A stretch of 64,000 nucleotides of DNA from G963717155 sp963717155 (GTDB lineage Bacteria > Actinomycetota > Thermoleophilia > Gaiellales > JALYLC01). Under the pieces are notes generated by a model. The model was given only the letters and a program-made list of their open reading frames with translations, was not told the DNA's origin and did not search any database. Position numbers and translations under genes: made by a program. Location of the stretch: assembly GCA_963717155.1 (NCBI GenBank), contig OY970326.1:3348001-3412000 (forward strand), written 5' to 3'. This document shows, piece after piece, positions 42,846 to 51,809 of this stretch (positions within the stretch are counted from its first letter, which is position 1; each line of letters opens with the position of its first letter).

Positions 42846-45197
42846 GTGCGAACGGTTCAGGCCGGCCCGGCGACAGGGCTGATCGCCCAGGCGCTGCTGC
42901 TCGCCGCGATCGCGGGGTCGGTCGGCCTCAGCGGCGCCGGTTGGGTCGTCGGTGTCGGCTGCGCGGTGATCATCAATGTCGCGCTGGCGCGCGGTCTCTC
43001 GCGCCTCGGCACGGATCAGCTGAGCCCCGCCGACTGGGTGACGCTCGCTCGGGCCTCGCTCGCCGTCGGCGTCGCGGCACTGGTCGCGGACTCGTTCGAG
43101 CACCCCGCCCACGTCACGCTTCTCGTGACGCTCGCGGTCGTCGCGCTCGTGCTGGACAGGGTCGATGGATGGGTCGTGCGCCGGACCGGCAAGGCGTCGC
43201 CACTGGGCGGGCACTTCGACGCCGAGGTCGACGCGTTCCTGATCCTCGTGCTCAGCGTGTACGTCGCGCGCTCGCTCGGCGCCTGGGTGCTCGCAATCGG
43301 CCTCGCGCGCTACGCGTTCCTCGCAGCCGGGTGGCTGTTGCCGTGGATGCGCGAGACGCTGCCGCCACGCTACTGGCGCAAGGTCGTCGCCGCGACGCAG
43401 GGGATCGTGCTCACGATCACGGCCGCAGACGTCGTTCCGCAGGCCCTGGCCGAGGTCGCCGTCGCCGCCGCGCTCGCGCTGCTTGCCGAGTCGTTCGGCC
43501 GTGACGTCTGGTGGCTGTGGAGCCACCGGCAAGCCACCCGTCTTCCGGCTGACACGACCGCTTCCAGCGGCGCCAGGCACGGACCGGTGCGCCGAGGAAT
43601 CACCGTCGCGCTCACGATCCTCGCCCTTCTCGTCGTCTGGTTCGCCCTGGTCATGCCGGACCAGCTGAACCGGCTCACGCCGGACGCGTTCGTGCGGGTC
43701 CCGCTCGAGGGCCTCCTCCTCGTCGCGCTGGCCGTCGTCCTGCCGCCCCGGGGTCGACTCCTCCTCGCCTGCGTCGTCGGCCCGGTCCTCGGTCTCATGA
43801 TCATCGTGAAGGCCCTCGACATGGGGTTCTTCGAGACCTTCGACCGGCCCTTCAACCCCATCGCCGACGGCAGCTACACCGGGATCGGCATCGAGACGCT
43901 GCGCGACTCGATCGGCCGGACGGAGGCGAACCTGCTCGTCGCCGGCGCGGCGGTGCTCGGTGTAGCCGTGCTCGTCCTGACGACCCTGGCGGTGCTTCGC
44001 CTGACCCGGGTCGCCGCCGGCTACCGCCGATGGTCGCTGCCGAGCGTCGCGACGCTCGGCGTCGTCTGGCTGCTCTGCTGGGTGTTCGGCGCGCAGCTCG
44101 TCTCCGCCGCGCCCATCGCCTCCACGAGCGCGACGGGACTGGTCGTCCGCGAGGTCCGTGCAGTGCGGGCCGGCATCGAGGACCACGCGATCTTCGCCGA
44201 CGACATCCGCCACGACCGCTTCCGAGACACCCCGACCGACAAGCTGCTCACCGGCCTGCGCGGCAAGGACGTCCTGCTCGTGTTCGTCGAGAGCTACGGG
44301 CAGGTCGCCGTCCAGGACTCGTCGTTCTCGCCGAAGGTCGATGCCGTCCTCGCACAGGGGACCAGGCAACTGCGGGCCGACGGCTTCTCCGCCCGGAGCG
44401 GCTGGCTCACCTCGTCGACGTTCGGCGGCCTCAGCTGGCTGGCGCACTCCACCGTGCAGTCGGGGCTCTGGGTCGACGACCAGCTGCGCTACGACCAGCT
44501 CGTCAAGACCGACCGGCTCACGCTCAGCACGGCGTTCAAGCGGGCCGGGTGGCGGACCGTCAGCGACGTGCCGTCCGACGACCGGACGTGGCCGGAGGGG
44601 TCGTCCTTCTATCACTACGACAAGCTCTACGACCGGCGCAACGTCGGGTACCACGGGCCGAAGTACTCGTATGCGTCGATGCCCGACCAGTACGTCTTCC
44701 TGGCGCTGCAGCGCCTCGAGCTTGCGAAGCATCCGCGCCGCCCGATCTTCGCGGAGGTCGATCTGGTGTCGAGCCACACCCCGTGGACGCGCATCCCCAG
44801 GATGGTCCCGTGGAGCGACGTCGGCGACGGCTCGATCTTCAAGCACATTCCGGCGGGCGAGCTGAGCCGCTCCGAGCTCTTCAGCGACCACGCTGGGGTG
44901 CGCGCGGCGTACGGCAAGTCCATCCAGTACACGATGAGCGCCCTGGTCTCCTTCGTGCAGCACTACGCCGACAAGAACCTCGTGCTCGTCGTCCTGGGCG
45001 ACCATCAGCCTGCGAAGGTCGTGAGCGGGGAGAGCCCGACGCACAACGTGCCGATCTCGGTCATCGCCCACGACCCGGCCGTCCTCGACCGGATCTCCGG
45101 GTGGGGCTGGGACGACGGCCTGCGGCCCAGCCGCCACGCGCCGCTCTGGCAGATGAGCGCCTTCCGCGATCGCTTCCTCAGCGCGTTCGACTCGTAG
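42846..45197 (+). CDS. CDP-alcohol phosphatidyltransferase domain fused to a sulfatase/LTA-synthase-like domain
   Basis: The product is 783 residues from GTG 42846. Residues 1-190 are a CDP-alcohol phosphotransferase: LDRVDGWVVRRTG then LGGHFDAEVDAF gives D104, D107, G108, R112, G121, D125 and D129 of the catalytic motif, with V111 for the usual Ala. More membrane helices follow to about 430. The rest is an extracytoplasmic alkaline-phosphatase/sulfatase fold: DVLLVFVESYGQVAVQDSSF, the nucleophile region WLTSSTFGGLSWLAHST, VDLVSSHTPW, and the metal loop VLVVLGDHQPAKVV. It could build a lipid or polymer phosphodiester inside and transfer or trim it outside. It faces the six-gene operon at 45-50 kb, convergent. 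Confidence 0.82.
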   Translation: MRTVQAGPATGLIAQALLLAAIAGSVGLSGAGWVVGVGCAVIINVALARGLSRLGTDQLSPADWVTLARASLAVGVAALVADSFEHPAHVTLLVTLAVVALVLDRVDGWVVRRTGKASPLGGHFDAEVDAFLILVLSVYVARSLGAWVLAIGLARYAFLAAGWLLPWMRETLPPRYWRKVVAATQGIVLTITAADVVPQALAEVAVAAALALLAESFGRDVWWLWSHRQATRLPADTTASSGARHGPVRRGITVALTILALLVVWFALVMPDQLNRLTPDAFVRVPLEGLLLVALAVVLPPRGRLLLACVVGPVLGLMIIVKALDMGFFETFDRPFNPIADGSYTGIGIETLRDSIGRTEANLLVAGAAVLGVAVLVLTTLAVLRLTRVAAGYRRWSLPSVATLGVVWLLCWVFGAQLVSAAPIASTSATGLVVREVRAVRAGIEDHAIFADDIRHDRFRDTPTDKLLTGLRGKDVLLVFVESYGQVAVQDSSFSPKVDAVLAQGTRQLRADGFSARSGWLTSSTFGGLSWLAHSTVQSGLWVDDQLRYDQLVKTDRLTLSTAFKRAGWRTVSDVPSDDRTWPEGSSFYHYDKLYDRRNVGYHGPKYSYASMPDQYVFLALQRLELAKHPRRPIFAEVDLVSSHTPWTRIPRMVPWSDVGDGSIFKHIPAGELSRSELFSDHAGVRAAYGKSIQYTMSALVSFVQHYADKNLVLVVLGDHQPAKVVSGESPTHNVPISVIAHDPAVLDRISGWGWDDGLRPSRHAPLWQMSAFRDRFLSAFDS

Positions 45198-45285
45198 CCG
45201 GCGCCGACAGCGGGAGGTCGAGCGTGTGCGTGTCGCAGGTACAGCAGGAAGCCAACGGAGTCGGCGATGCGCTCGATCTCCTCGC

Positions 45286-45978
45286 TCAGTCGGTCCGGAA
45301 CCGTGGCGAGAGCGCGTAGCGCAGCAGCACGACGTCGCCGATCTGGCGGACCCCGGCGAGCGTCGCGCGCCGGTCGGGGTTCCAGGGGAAACGACCGTCG
45401 CGCACGAACCGCGGGGCCCGGGAGTCGCCGACGAAGAAGGGAGCGACGACCAGCTGCAGCTCGTCGACGAGGTTGTCGGTCAGGAACTGCGTGTGCACCT
45501 TGCCGCCGCCCTCGACCATCAGCCGCTGCACACCCCGCTCGCCGAGGTCCTCGCTGATCGTGCGCATCTCGACCGGCTGTCCGCCGTCGACCACCGTCGC
45601 CACCGGCCCGAGGCGGGCGCGCGCGTCGGCCACCCGCGCGCTCGCGCAGTAGACGAGCTTCTCGGCATCGCCGGTGGTGAAGAAGTCGGCGCAGGCATCG
45701 AGCTCCACGCGCTCGGTCACGGTGACCTTGATCGGCGAAGGCGCGAGCCCTCGGGCCGTCCGCTCGTCGCGGCGGCTCTGCGAACGCACCAGCAGCCGCG
45801 GGTTGTCGTTCCGCACGGTGCCTGCACCCACCAGGATCGCGTCGCAGGAGGCGCGGACGGCATCGACGCGGTCGAAGTCGGCGTCGTTCGACAGCGCGAG
45901 GCGCTGCGGCATCGCGCTGCCGAGATAGCCGTCGATCGACATGCCGCAGCTCAACAGCGTGTACGGGCGCTCAGACAT
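45286..45978 (-). CDS. RibD C-terminal-domain (pyrimidine/pterin) reductase-like protein
   Basis: The product is 230 residues from ATG 45978. YTLLSCGMSIDGYLG, DAILVGAGTVRNDNPRLLVR and VQRLMVEGGGKVHTQFLTDN are the classic RibD reductase / dihydrofolate-reductase-like motifs that bind NADPH and a ribosyl-amino-pyrimidine or related substrate. There is no deaminase domain. Together with the PTPS-like gene upstream it suggests a pterin- or flavin-like intermediate. Last gene of the operon. Confidence 0.87.
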   Translation of the reverse strand: MSERPYTLLSCGMSIDGYLGSAMPQRLALSNDADFDRVDAVRASCDAILVGAGTVRNDNPRLLVRSQSRRDERTARGLAPSPIKVTVTERVELDACADFFTTGDAEKLVYCASARVADARARLGPVATVVDGGQPVEMRTISEDLGERGVQRLMVEGGGKVHTQFLTDNLVDELQLVVAPFFVGDSRAPRFVRDGRFPWNPDRRATLAGVRQIGDVVLLRYALSPRFRTD

Positions 45979-46958
45979 CTCGCGCTCCGTCCGGCCGCCA
46001 CGCCGCGAACCCGCCATGCGAGCGACGGTTCGGGCTGCTCGAGGGCCGGGGTGCGATGGAGCCACGCCAGCAGGAGGAAGATCGCACCCGGCAGGCTGGC
46101 GACGAACACCATGACGCCGTACACCACGGCGGTCGCGACCCCCTGATCCGCACCGAGGCCGGCAGCGCCGAACACCCATGCCGTCACGCCCTCGCGCGGC
46201 CCCCAGCCGCCGATGCTCGGCAGCACCATGGCCAGCATCGCGAGCAGCGCCAGCGGCAGCATCCGGGACGCCGGCTCGGTCGTGCCCGCGGTCCGCGCTG
46301 CGATCAGGAAGGTGACCGCGTGACCTGCGACGACGACGGCAGACGCGAGCGCGATGCCCAGCCACGCCCTCCGCGCGAGCAGCCCGTCGCGGATGTCGCC
46401 GACCACTCCGCTCCTGATTCGCGCCCACAGGGAGCGGCCGCGACCTGGCCGCGCCCGCACCACGAGCACGACGACGAGCACCGCCACGACGGCCGCGATC
46501 GCGATCAGCGGCATGGACGCTTGCACCGGCGACGGGAGCGCGAGGAGCACGACGACGGTCAGGACGGCCTGCACGACCTGCCCGGCCGAGCGTTCCCACA
46601 CGACGGCGCGCACCCCACGTCCGACATCGTGCTCGTCGCGACCGTGGGTGACGGCGCGATGGACGTCGCCGAGAACCCCGCCGGGCAGCGTGACGTTGAG
46701 GAACAGCGACTGGTAGTACCGGCGCCACCGCGGCGCGCAGCGGCAGGTCGCATGCCGAGACCACGGGCCACGATCGTCCAACGCCAGGCACAGCACAGGG
46801 TGGTCAGCGACCGCGAGGCCTACCGCCGCCGCCAGCGCCTCGCCGTCGACCGTGCGAACGCCGTCGACGAACGGGCCGGTGCCGACCCGCCAGAGGAGGA
46901 TGGCAAGGGTCGCGGCGGGGGCCAGGAGGCGGGCCCACGCCCACGCGGTCCGGCTCAT
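45951..46958 (-). CDS. Lysylphosphatidylglycerol-synthase-type (flippase-like) membrane protein, frameshifted
   Basis: It starts at ATG 46958, in an ATGA overlap with the methyltransferase. Seven or so membrane helices. Conserved pieces: YYQSLFLNVTLPGGVLGDVH, RAVVWERSAGQVVQAVLTVV and MVLPSIGGWGPREGVTAWVF, typical of the UPF0104/LPG-synthase TM family. Between about 46,690 and 46,815 three frames are needed (restored LTTLCCAWRWTIVARGLGM then DLPLRAAVA). The end is uncertain: 45951 as read, or 45971 if another indel lies near 46,030, giving an 8-base overlap with the reductase. Probably moves or shields a lipid-linked intermediate. Confidence 0.7.
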   Translation of the reverse strand: MSRTAWAWARLLAPAATLAILLWRVGTGPFVDGVRTVDGEALAAAVGLAVADHPVLCLALDDRGPWSRHATCRCAPRWRRYYQSLFLNVTLPGGVLGDVHRAVTHGRDEHDVGRGVRAVVWERSAGQVVQAVLTVVVLLALPSPVQASMPLIAIAAVVAVLVVVLVVRARPGRGRSLWARIRSGVVGDIRDGLLARRAWLGIALASAVVVAGHAVTFLIAARTAGTTEPASRMLPLALLAMLAMVLPSIGGWGPREGVTAWVFGAAGLGADQGVATAVVYGVMVFVASLPGAIFLLLAWLHRTPALEQPEPSLAWRVRGVAAGRSARCLSARTRC

Positions 46959-47801
46959 CGCCGGCGCCCAGCCTGCTCGGGGCAGGACCAGCAGGTCGGC
47001 GTGGTCCACGGTGACGGCGAGCTGTCCGGCGCTTGCCTCCGCGTGGCGCCGGCGCGCATAGGCGGCGGTCTCGGTCGCCAGCTCGACCTGCTGCTCGCAG
47101 GCGGCACCCACCCACCCGGCGAACCACTCCGCCGACAGGTCGGCCTGGCCGGAGCCGAGTCGCCAGGGACTGGGCCGGACGAGGACCTCGGCCCCCAGCC
47201 GAGCGAACTCCTCGACCGCGGCGCGCGACGGCGTCCGGGCCGAGCAGGCGACCCCGCGTCGTCATGCGTCGCTGATGGGCGTCGAACGCGGCGGCCACGC
47301 GGGAGTCGAGCGGATCCGCCGGTGTCAGCTCGACTCGGCCGACGACCGACAGGGTCAGCAGCACGGGACACCCTGCACCGGCACAGAGGGCGACCAGGCC
47401 GCCCAGCTCGTCTCCGGTCAGCAGGTCGAGCAGCGCCGAGGCGGTGATGAGGGCTGCGCTCCGCGAGATCGCCCGGGTCGAGCCGGGTGATGTCGGACTG
47501 CCTCGCCTCGACCGTGACCGCGGCGCCGTCGGCGGCCGGGCCGAGGGGGTCAGCAGCCGCGATCTCCAGCAGATCGGCGTCTCGATCGTGCAGCACCCAG
47601 TGCTGCGGCCCGGGCAGCCGTGGGGCGAGCCAGCGACCCATCGCCCCGGTGCCGCAGCCGAGGTCGTGGATCACCAGCCGGCCGGTTGCCGGGAAGGCGC
47701 GGCGCGAGGTAGTCGACGAGGCCGGGTGCACGGGCCGCGGAGTCAGCGGGCTCGCGAAGGGCAAGCCAGTGCGGGCTGACCCGGATGCTCTCGGCGATCA
47801 T
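46955..47801 (-). CDS. SAM-dependent methyltransferase, heavily frameshifted
   Basis: It starts at ATG 47801 (MIAESIRVSPHWLALREPAD), overlapping the glycosyltransferase stop by ATGA, and ends at 46955 in an ATGA overlap with the next gene. Motif I is LVIHDLGCGTGAMGRWLAPR, followed by WVLHDRDADLLEIAAADPLG. Homologous sequence then jumps frame near 47,700, 47,460, 47,230 and 46,985: ASALLDLLTGDELGGLVALC, LGAEVLVRPSPWRLG, and ELATETAAYARRRHAEASAG. The intact gene would be about 280 residues. The acceptor is probably the glycosylated intermediate of this operon. Confidence 0.7.
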
Positions 47802-48864
47802 CGGGCCGCTCCGGCGAGGACACCTGCGAGGGCGGACGCGGTCATCGACCACCCGGAGAGCGACTCGCGCCGCTCGCGGGCGGCTCGGCGCAAGCGCCCT
47901 CGAGCTCGGCGTCGCCGAGCCACGCCCGGAGCGCCGCGCCGAGTGCCGCAGGGTCGTCGGGCGGGACGAGCAGCCCCGGCCGGAGCCCGTCGGCGCCGTG
48001 GCCGAGGGCCTCCGTCACTCCGCCGACATCGGCCGCGACGACCGGCAGCCCACGGGCCAGAGCCTCGCTGACGACCATGCCGTACGTCTCGGCCCGGGAC
48101 GCCAGGACCATCAGATCGGCGGCGGCATAGCTGCGGTCGAGATCGGCGCCCGGTCCGTGGCCCCGGGAAGCGACACCCGGTCGGCCAGTCCGCCCTGGAG
48201 CGAGCGCTGACGGAGCCGCGCCACGAACGCCGGGTCGCGGTCCAGGCTGCCCACGCACACGCAGTGCCACGACAGATCCTTCGTCGTCGCGAGCGCATCG
48301 AGCAGCACGTCGTGCCCCTTCTCGGAGGTCACCGCCGCGACGCACAAGAGCGCCCCGCCGACCGCGGTCCCGGGTCGCGAGGTCGGCGGCGTCGACGGCG
48401 GGTTCGGCGACGTGCACCCGGTCGGGCCGCAGCGGGTACAGCTCGAGCAGCCGGCGCCGGGTCCACGCGCTGGTCGTGACGACTCCGGCGGCGACCGAGA
48501 GGACCGCACGCTCCCGCGTCCGGACGTCGTCGGCGCCGTCTGCCGGCGGGCGGTGGCCGAGCGGCATGTGCACGAGCACGACCAGCCGCAGCCGGCTCGC
48601 CTGCGGCACGAGCACCTCGGGGGCCGCCGACGCGATCAGTCCGTCGAGCAGCACGACGGCGTCATCGGGGATGCGCTGGAGGATCTCCGCGAGTGCGGCG
48701 TGCGAGGCCGCATCGGGTCGTGGCCATGAGCCGGGTACGGCGTGCTCGCGCACCGACCAGCCGAGCGCGCGGAGCCCGCGGCACACATGGCGGTCGTACA
48801 CGTTGCCACCGCTCGGCCGCGCCGGGTCGTCGATGCCGTCCGGTACCACGACGCGCACCTCCAT
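47798..48864 (-). CDS. GT4-family glycosyltransferase, frameshifted
   Basis: It starts at ATG 48864 (a GTG sits one codon earlier), overlapping the PTPS-like stop as TGATG. The N-terminal Rossmann domain has VRVVVPDGIDDPARPSGGNV and VVLLDGLIASAAPEVLVPQA. The frame changes near 48,370 (restored LCVAAVTSEKGHDVLLDALA), near 48,160 and near 47,890. The C-terminal nucleotide-sugar motif SRAETYGMVVSEALARGLPV is the E-x7-E signature of GT4. About 355 residues when repaired. It would add a sugar to the product of this operon. Confidence 0.8.
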
Positions 48865-49262
48865 CACAGCGGCCGCTCGTAGCTCGCCCAGGCGATGTGC
48901 GACTCGTGCAGCGTGACGACCAGCCCGTCGAGCTCGCGAGCGGTATCGCCAAGTGCGCCGGCGTGCACGCTGTCTGCGAGGCGATCTGCGATCACCCGGG
49001 CCAGCGCCTCGGTGGAGGTGTTCATGCCCGCGAAGGCTGCCTCGTCATCGAGGTTCCGGTAGCCGAGCTCGGCAAGGACGGCGTGCAGCGCCTCGGCCGC
49101 TCGACCGATGTCGACCACGATGTCGTCGGCGTCGAGTGCCGCGCGCCGGAACGTGGCGTCGACGACGTACGTCGCGCCGTGCAGGCGCTGCGCCGGCCCG
49201 AACACCTCCCCGCGGAAGCTGTGGGCGACCATCATGTGATCGCGCACGGTCACGCTGAACAC
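48864..49262 (-). CDS. 6-pyruvoyltetrahydropterin synthase / QueD-fold protein with missing catalytic residues
   Basis: The product is 132 residues. The T-fold is clear: VAHSFRGEVFGPAQRLHGAT then DIVVDIGRAAEALHAVLAEL, NTSTEALARVIADRL and VTLHESHIAWASYE. Zinc ligands H14 and H28 and the substrate Glu E120 are kept. The third zinc His (H-G-H) is A30, the catalytic Cys that precedes it is A24, and the D-H pair of the second catalytic motif is replaced (GYRNLDD). It is therefore unlikely to have standard QueD or PTPS activity. It may bind or act on a different pterin-like or nucleotide substrate. The catalytic changes are seen directly; the new role is inference. Confidence 0.82.
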   Translation of the reverse strand: MFSVTVRDHMMVAHSFRGEVFGPAQRLHGATYVVDATFRRAALDADDIVVDIGRAAEALHAVLAELGYRNLDDEAAFAGMNTSTEALARVIADRLADSVHAGALGDTARELDGLVVTLHESHIAWASYERPL

Positions 49263-49265
49263 GAT

Positions 49266-50256
49266 CTACTCCCCGTCATACGTGATGGTGTGACAGAGCG
49301 CCGGCAGGCTCCCCGCAGCCAACAGGGGCATCACGTCGGGCAGCTCGCCGAAGCGGGACTGCCCGCTGATGAGCGCATCGAAACCGGGGTCGCGCAGCAG
49401 GTCGAGCGCGAGCGCCAGCCGGTCGGCCGTCGTGCGCGTGCCGCCACGGGCCGGAGAGAGGGTGCCGACCTGGCTGGCGCGGATGCCGAGGCGACCGGAG
49501 TGGAACGCGCCGCCGAGTGACAGCCGGACCTCCGTGTCGCCGTACCAGCTGAGGTCGATCACCGTGCCCTCGGGCGCGAGGAGGTCGAGCGACCGCTGCA
49601 GCCCGGCAGACGTCGCACTCGTGTGGACGACCAGGTCGCGACCGTCGGCCGCGTCGGCCGGCAGCGCGAAGTCGACACCGAGTGCCGTCCGCGACGATCG
49701 CGCGGCCCGCGTCGACGTCGACCAGCGTGACCTGCACCGCCGGGAACCGGCTCAGCAGTCGTGCGACACAGCAGCCGACCATCCCGGCGCCGACGACGGT
49801 CACCCGATCGCCGAGCAGCGGTGCAGCGTCCCACAGCGCGTTGACCGCGGTCTCGACGGTGCCCGCGAGCACCGCGCGAGCAGGGGGAACGTCCTCGGGC
49901 ACCACGGTCACGGCTCGGGCCGGCACCACGTAGGCGGTCTGGTGCGGGAAGAGGCAGAAGACCGTGCGGCCGCGCAACCCGGGGGGCCCCTGTTCGACGG
50001 CGCCGACGTTGAGGTAGCCGTACTTGACCGGCCCCGGGAAGTCGCCCTCCTGGAACGGAGCCCGCATCGTGGCGTACTGACCTGGCGGCACACCGCCGCG
50101 GAACACGAGCGCCTCGGTGCCGCGGCTGACGCCGGACCGCAGCGTGCGCACCACCACGTCGTCTCGTCCGGGCGCGGGCAGCGTGACCGGTCGGATCTCC
50201 CCGACGCCGGGCGCGCGCAGCCAGAACGCGCGTGCCTCGTCGTGCACGGGGCTCAC
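49266..50256 (-). CDS. MDR-family dehydrogenase (BchC-like), one or more frameshifts
   Basis: First gene of the six-gene operon, from GTG 50256 (GTG 50247 is possible). The N-terminal half has SGVSRGTEALVFRGGVPPGQ, FPGPVKYGYLNVGAVEQG and the coenzyme site RVTVVGAGMVGCCVARLLSR. Near 49,690 the frame changes; restored reading gives GVDFALPADAADGRDLVVHT and then VIDLSWYGDTEVRLSLGGAF to the stop at 49266. About 330 residues. It resembles zinc-free bacteriochlorophyllide-type dehydrogenases. It would oxidise or reduce a hydroxyl of the unknown product. Confidence 0.78.
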
Positions 50257-50354
50257 CTCGGTCGCTCTTCGGCACGCGGAGTCCCGGAAACCACCCTGCA
50301 CAAAATACGACGCGCGGGCGCTCCCGGTTTCATCCGCCGGTCGAAGCCAGTCGG

Positions 50355-51809
50355 CTAGCCGCGCAGATAGATGGCCTGCTCGTGCGAGAAGAACTCGCGA
50401 GCGGCCCGGCCCTGCTCACGCGGCCCCGCCGCCGACGCCTTGACACCGCCGAACGACATGTGTGGATCAGCGCCCACGGTCGGGCGGTTGACGTGCAGCA
50501 TGCCGCTTCGGACGTCGCCGGCGATCGCCATCGCCCGTGCGACGTTCGCAGTGAGGATCGCGGCCGAGAGTCCGTAGGGCCCCCGGTTCGCAGCCTCGAC
50601 GGCGGCGTCTGCGTCGGCGACGCGGATGATGCTGCAGACAGGCCCGAAGATCTCGGTCTGCGCACAGCGCATCTCGGTCGAGACGTCACCGAGCAGGGTG
50701 GGCGTCAGGAACGCGCCGTGCAGGAGGTCGCCACCGGGCGCGTCGCCGCCGTGCAGGAGGGTGGCGCCGTCGCTCGTCGCATCATCGAGATGCCCGAGCA
50801 CGCGGTCGCGGTGGCTCGACGAGACGAGCGGCGGGATCTGCGCCGTCTCGTCGGTGCCGGCACCCAGGCGGAGCGATCGCGTCGCGAGCACCAGCTCGCG
50901 TACCAGGGCGTCATGCAGCCCGTCTTCGACGATCACCCTCCTCGTCGCCGTGCAGGTCTGGCCGGCCGACCCGAACGCTCCTTGCAGCACGATCGCCGCT
51001 GCGGCCGCCGGGTCGGCGTCGGCCAGCACGATCACCGGGCTGTGCCCGCCCATCTCGGCCTGGAAGGCGATCGAGCGGCCGGCGATGCTCGCCGCGATCG
51101 CGCGACCGACAGCGGTCGAGCCGGTGAACGAGATGCCGTCGACGGCCGGATGGCTCGTCAGGATGCCGGCCGCTGGCTCGTCGCCGATCAGGACGTTGAA
51201 GCACCCGGCCGGCAGACCCGCGTCGCGTAGCACGCGCGCGAGCCGAAGGGCCGGGCGCGCGGCCATCGTGGACGGCTTCAGGACGACGGTGTTGCCGAAC
51301 GCGAGGGCGGGCGCGGCCTTGCGCGCGGGGATCGCGAGCGGAAAGTTCCACGGCGTGATCAGTGCAACGACCCCGAGCGGGCGCCGTCGCGTCATGATCG
51401 TCGTGCCTGCCTCCTCCGCGTCGGCGATCTCCCCGTCGGGGCCGCGCGCCTGCTCCGCGAAGAAGCGCAGCAGGACCGCGCTTCGGAGCACCTCGCCCGT
51501 CGCCTCCGCGATCGACTTGCCCTCATGGGCGGTGATCTCGCGTGCGGCTTCCGGGGCCTGCTGCTCGAGCAGCGAGGCCGCACGGTGGAGGATCGCTGCG
51601 CGATGCGGGCCGGGTGTCCGCGCCCAGTCGAGCGCAGCCGCGGACGCCGCTCCGATCGCGTCATCCGCGTCCGCGATCGTGGCCATCCGCTGCCGCGAGA
51701 CCTCGATGCGCTCGTCGGCGGGGTCGTGCCTCGGCACGACGTCGTGCCCCTCCCCGGCAATCTCCTCGCCGGCGATGAACTGTCCGTCGATCGACGCTGC
51801 GAGGCTCAT
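50355..51809 (-). CDS. NAD(P)-dependent aldehyde dehydrogenase
   Basis: The product is 484 residues from ATG 51809. Catalytic residues are all present: N155 (TPWNFPLA), E252 (EMGGHSP), C286 (GQTCTA), and the coenzyme loop FTGSTAVG (228-235). It ends FSHEQAIYLRG like benzaldehyde/lactaldehyde-type enzymes. It is the last gene of a four-gene operon with an enolase-superfamily dehydratase, an FGGY kinase and a YihT-like aldolase, so it probably oxidises the aldehyde released by the aldolase (for example sulfolactaldehyde or lactaldehyde). Confidence 0.92.
   Translation of the reverse strand: MSLAASIDGQFIAGEEIAGEGHDVVPRHDPADERIEVSRQRMATIADADDAIGAASAAALDWARTPGPHRAAILHRAASLLEQQAPEAAREITAHEGKSIAEATGEVLRSAVLLRFFAEQARGPDGEIADAEEAGTTIMTRRRPLGVVALITPWNFPLAIPARKAAPALAFGNTVVLKPSTMAARPALRLARVLRDAGLPAGCFNVLIGDEPAAGILTSHPAVDGISFTGSTAVGRAIAASIAGRSIAFQAEMGGHSPVIVLADADPAAAAAIVLQGAFGSAGQTCTATRRVIVEDGLHDALVRELVLATRSLRLGAGTDETAQIPPLVSSSHRDRVLGHLDDATSDGATLLHGGDAPGGDLLHGAFLTPTLLGDVSTEMRCAQTEIFGPVCSIIRVADADAAVEAANRGPYGLSAAILTANVARAMAIAGDVRSGMLHVNRPTVGADPHMSFGGVKASAAGPREQGRAAREFFSHEQAIYLRG

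Noticed and set aside
42780..45137. A 785-codon open frame on the minus strand opposite the phosphotransferase/sulfatase fusion
   Set aside because: It is another antisense shadow rich in R, D, E and G; the plus strand has both active-site motifs.
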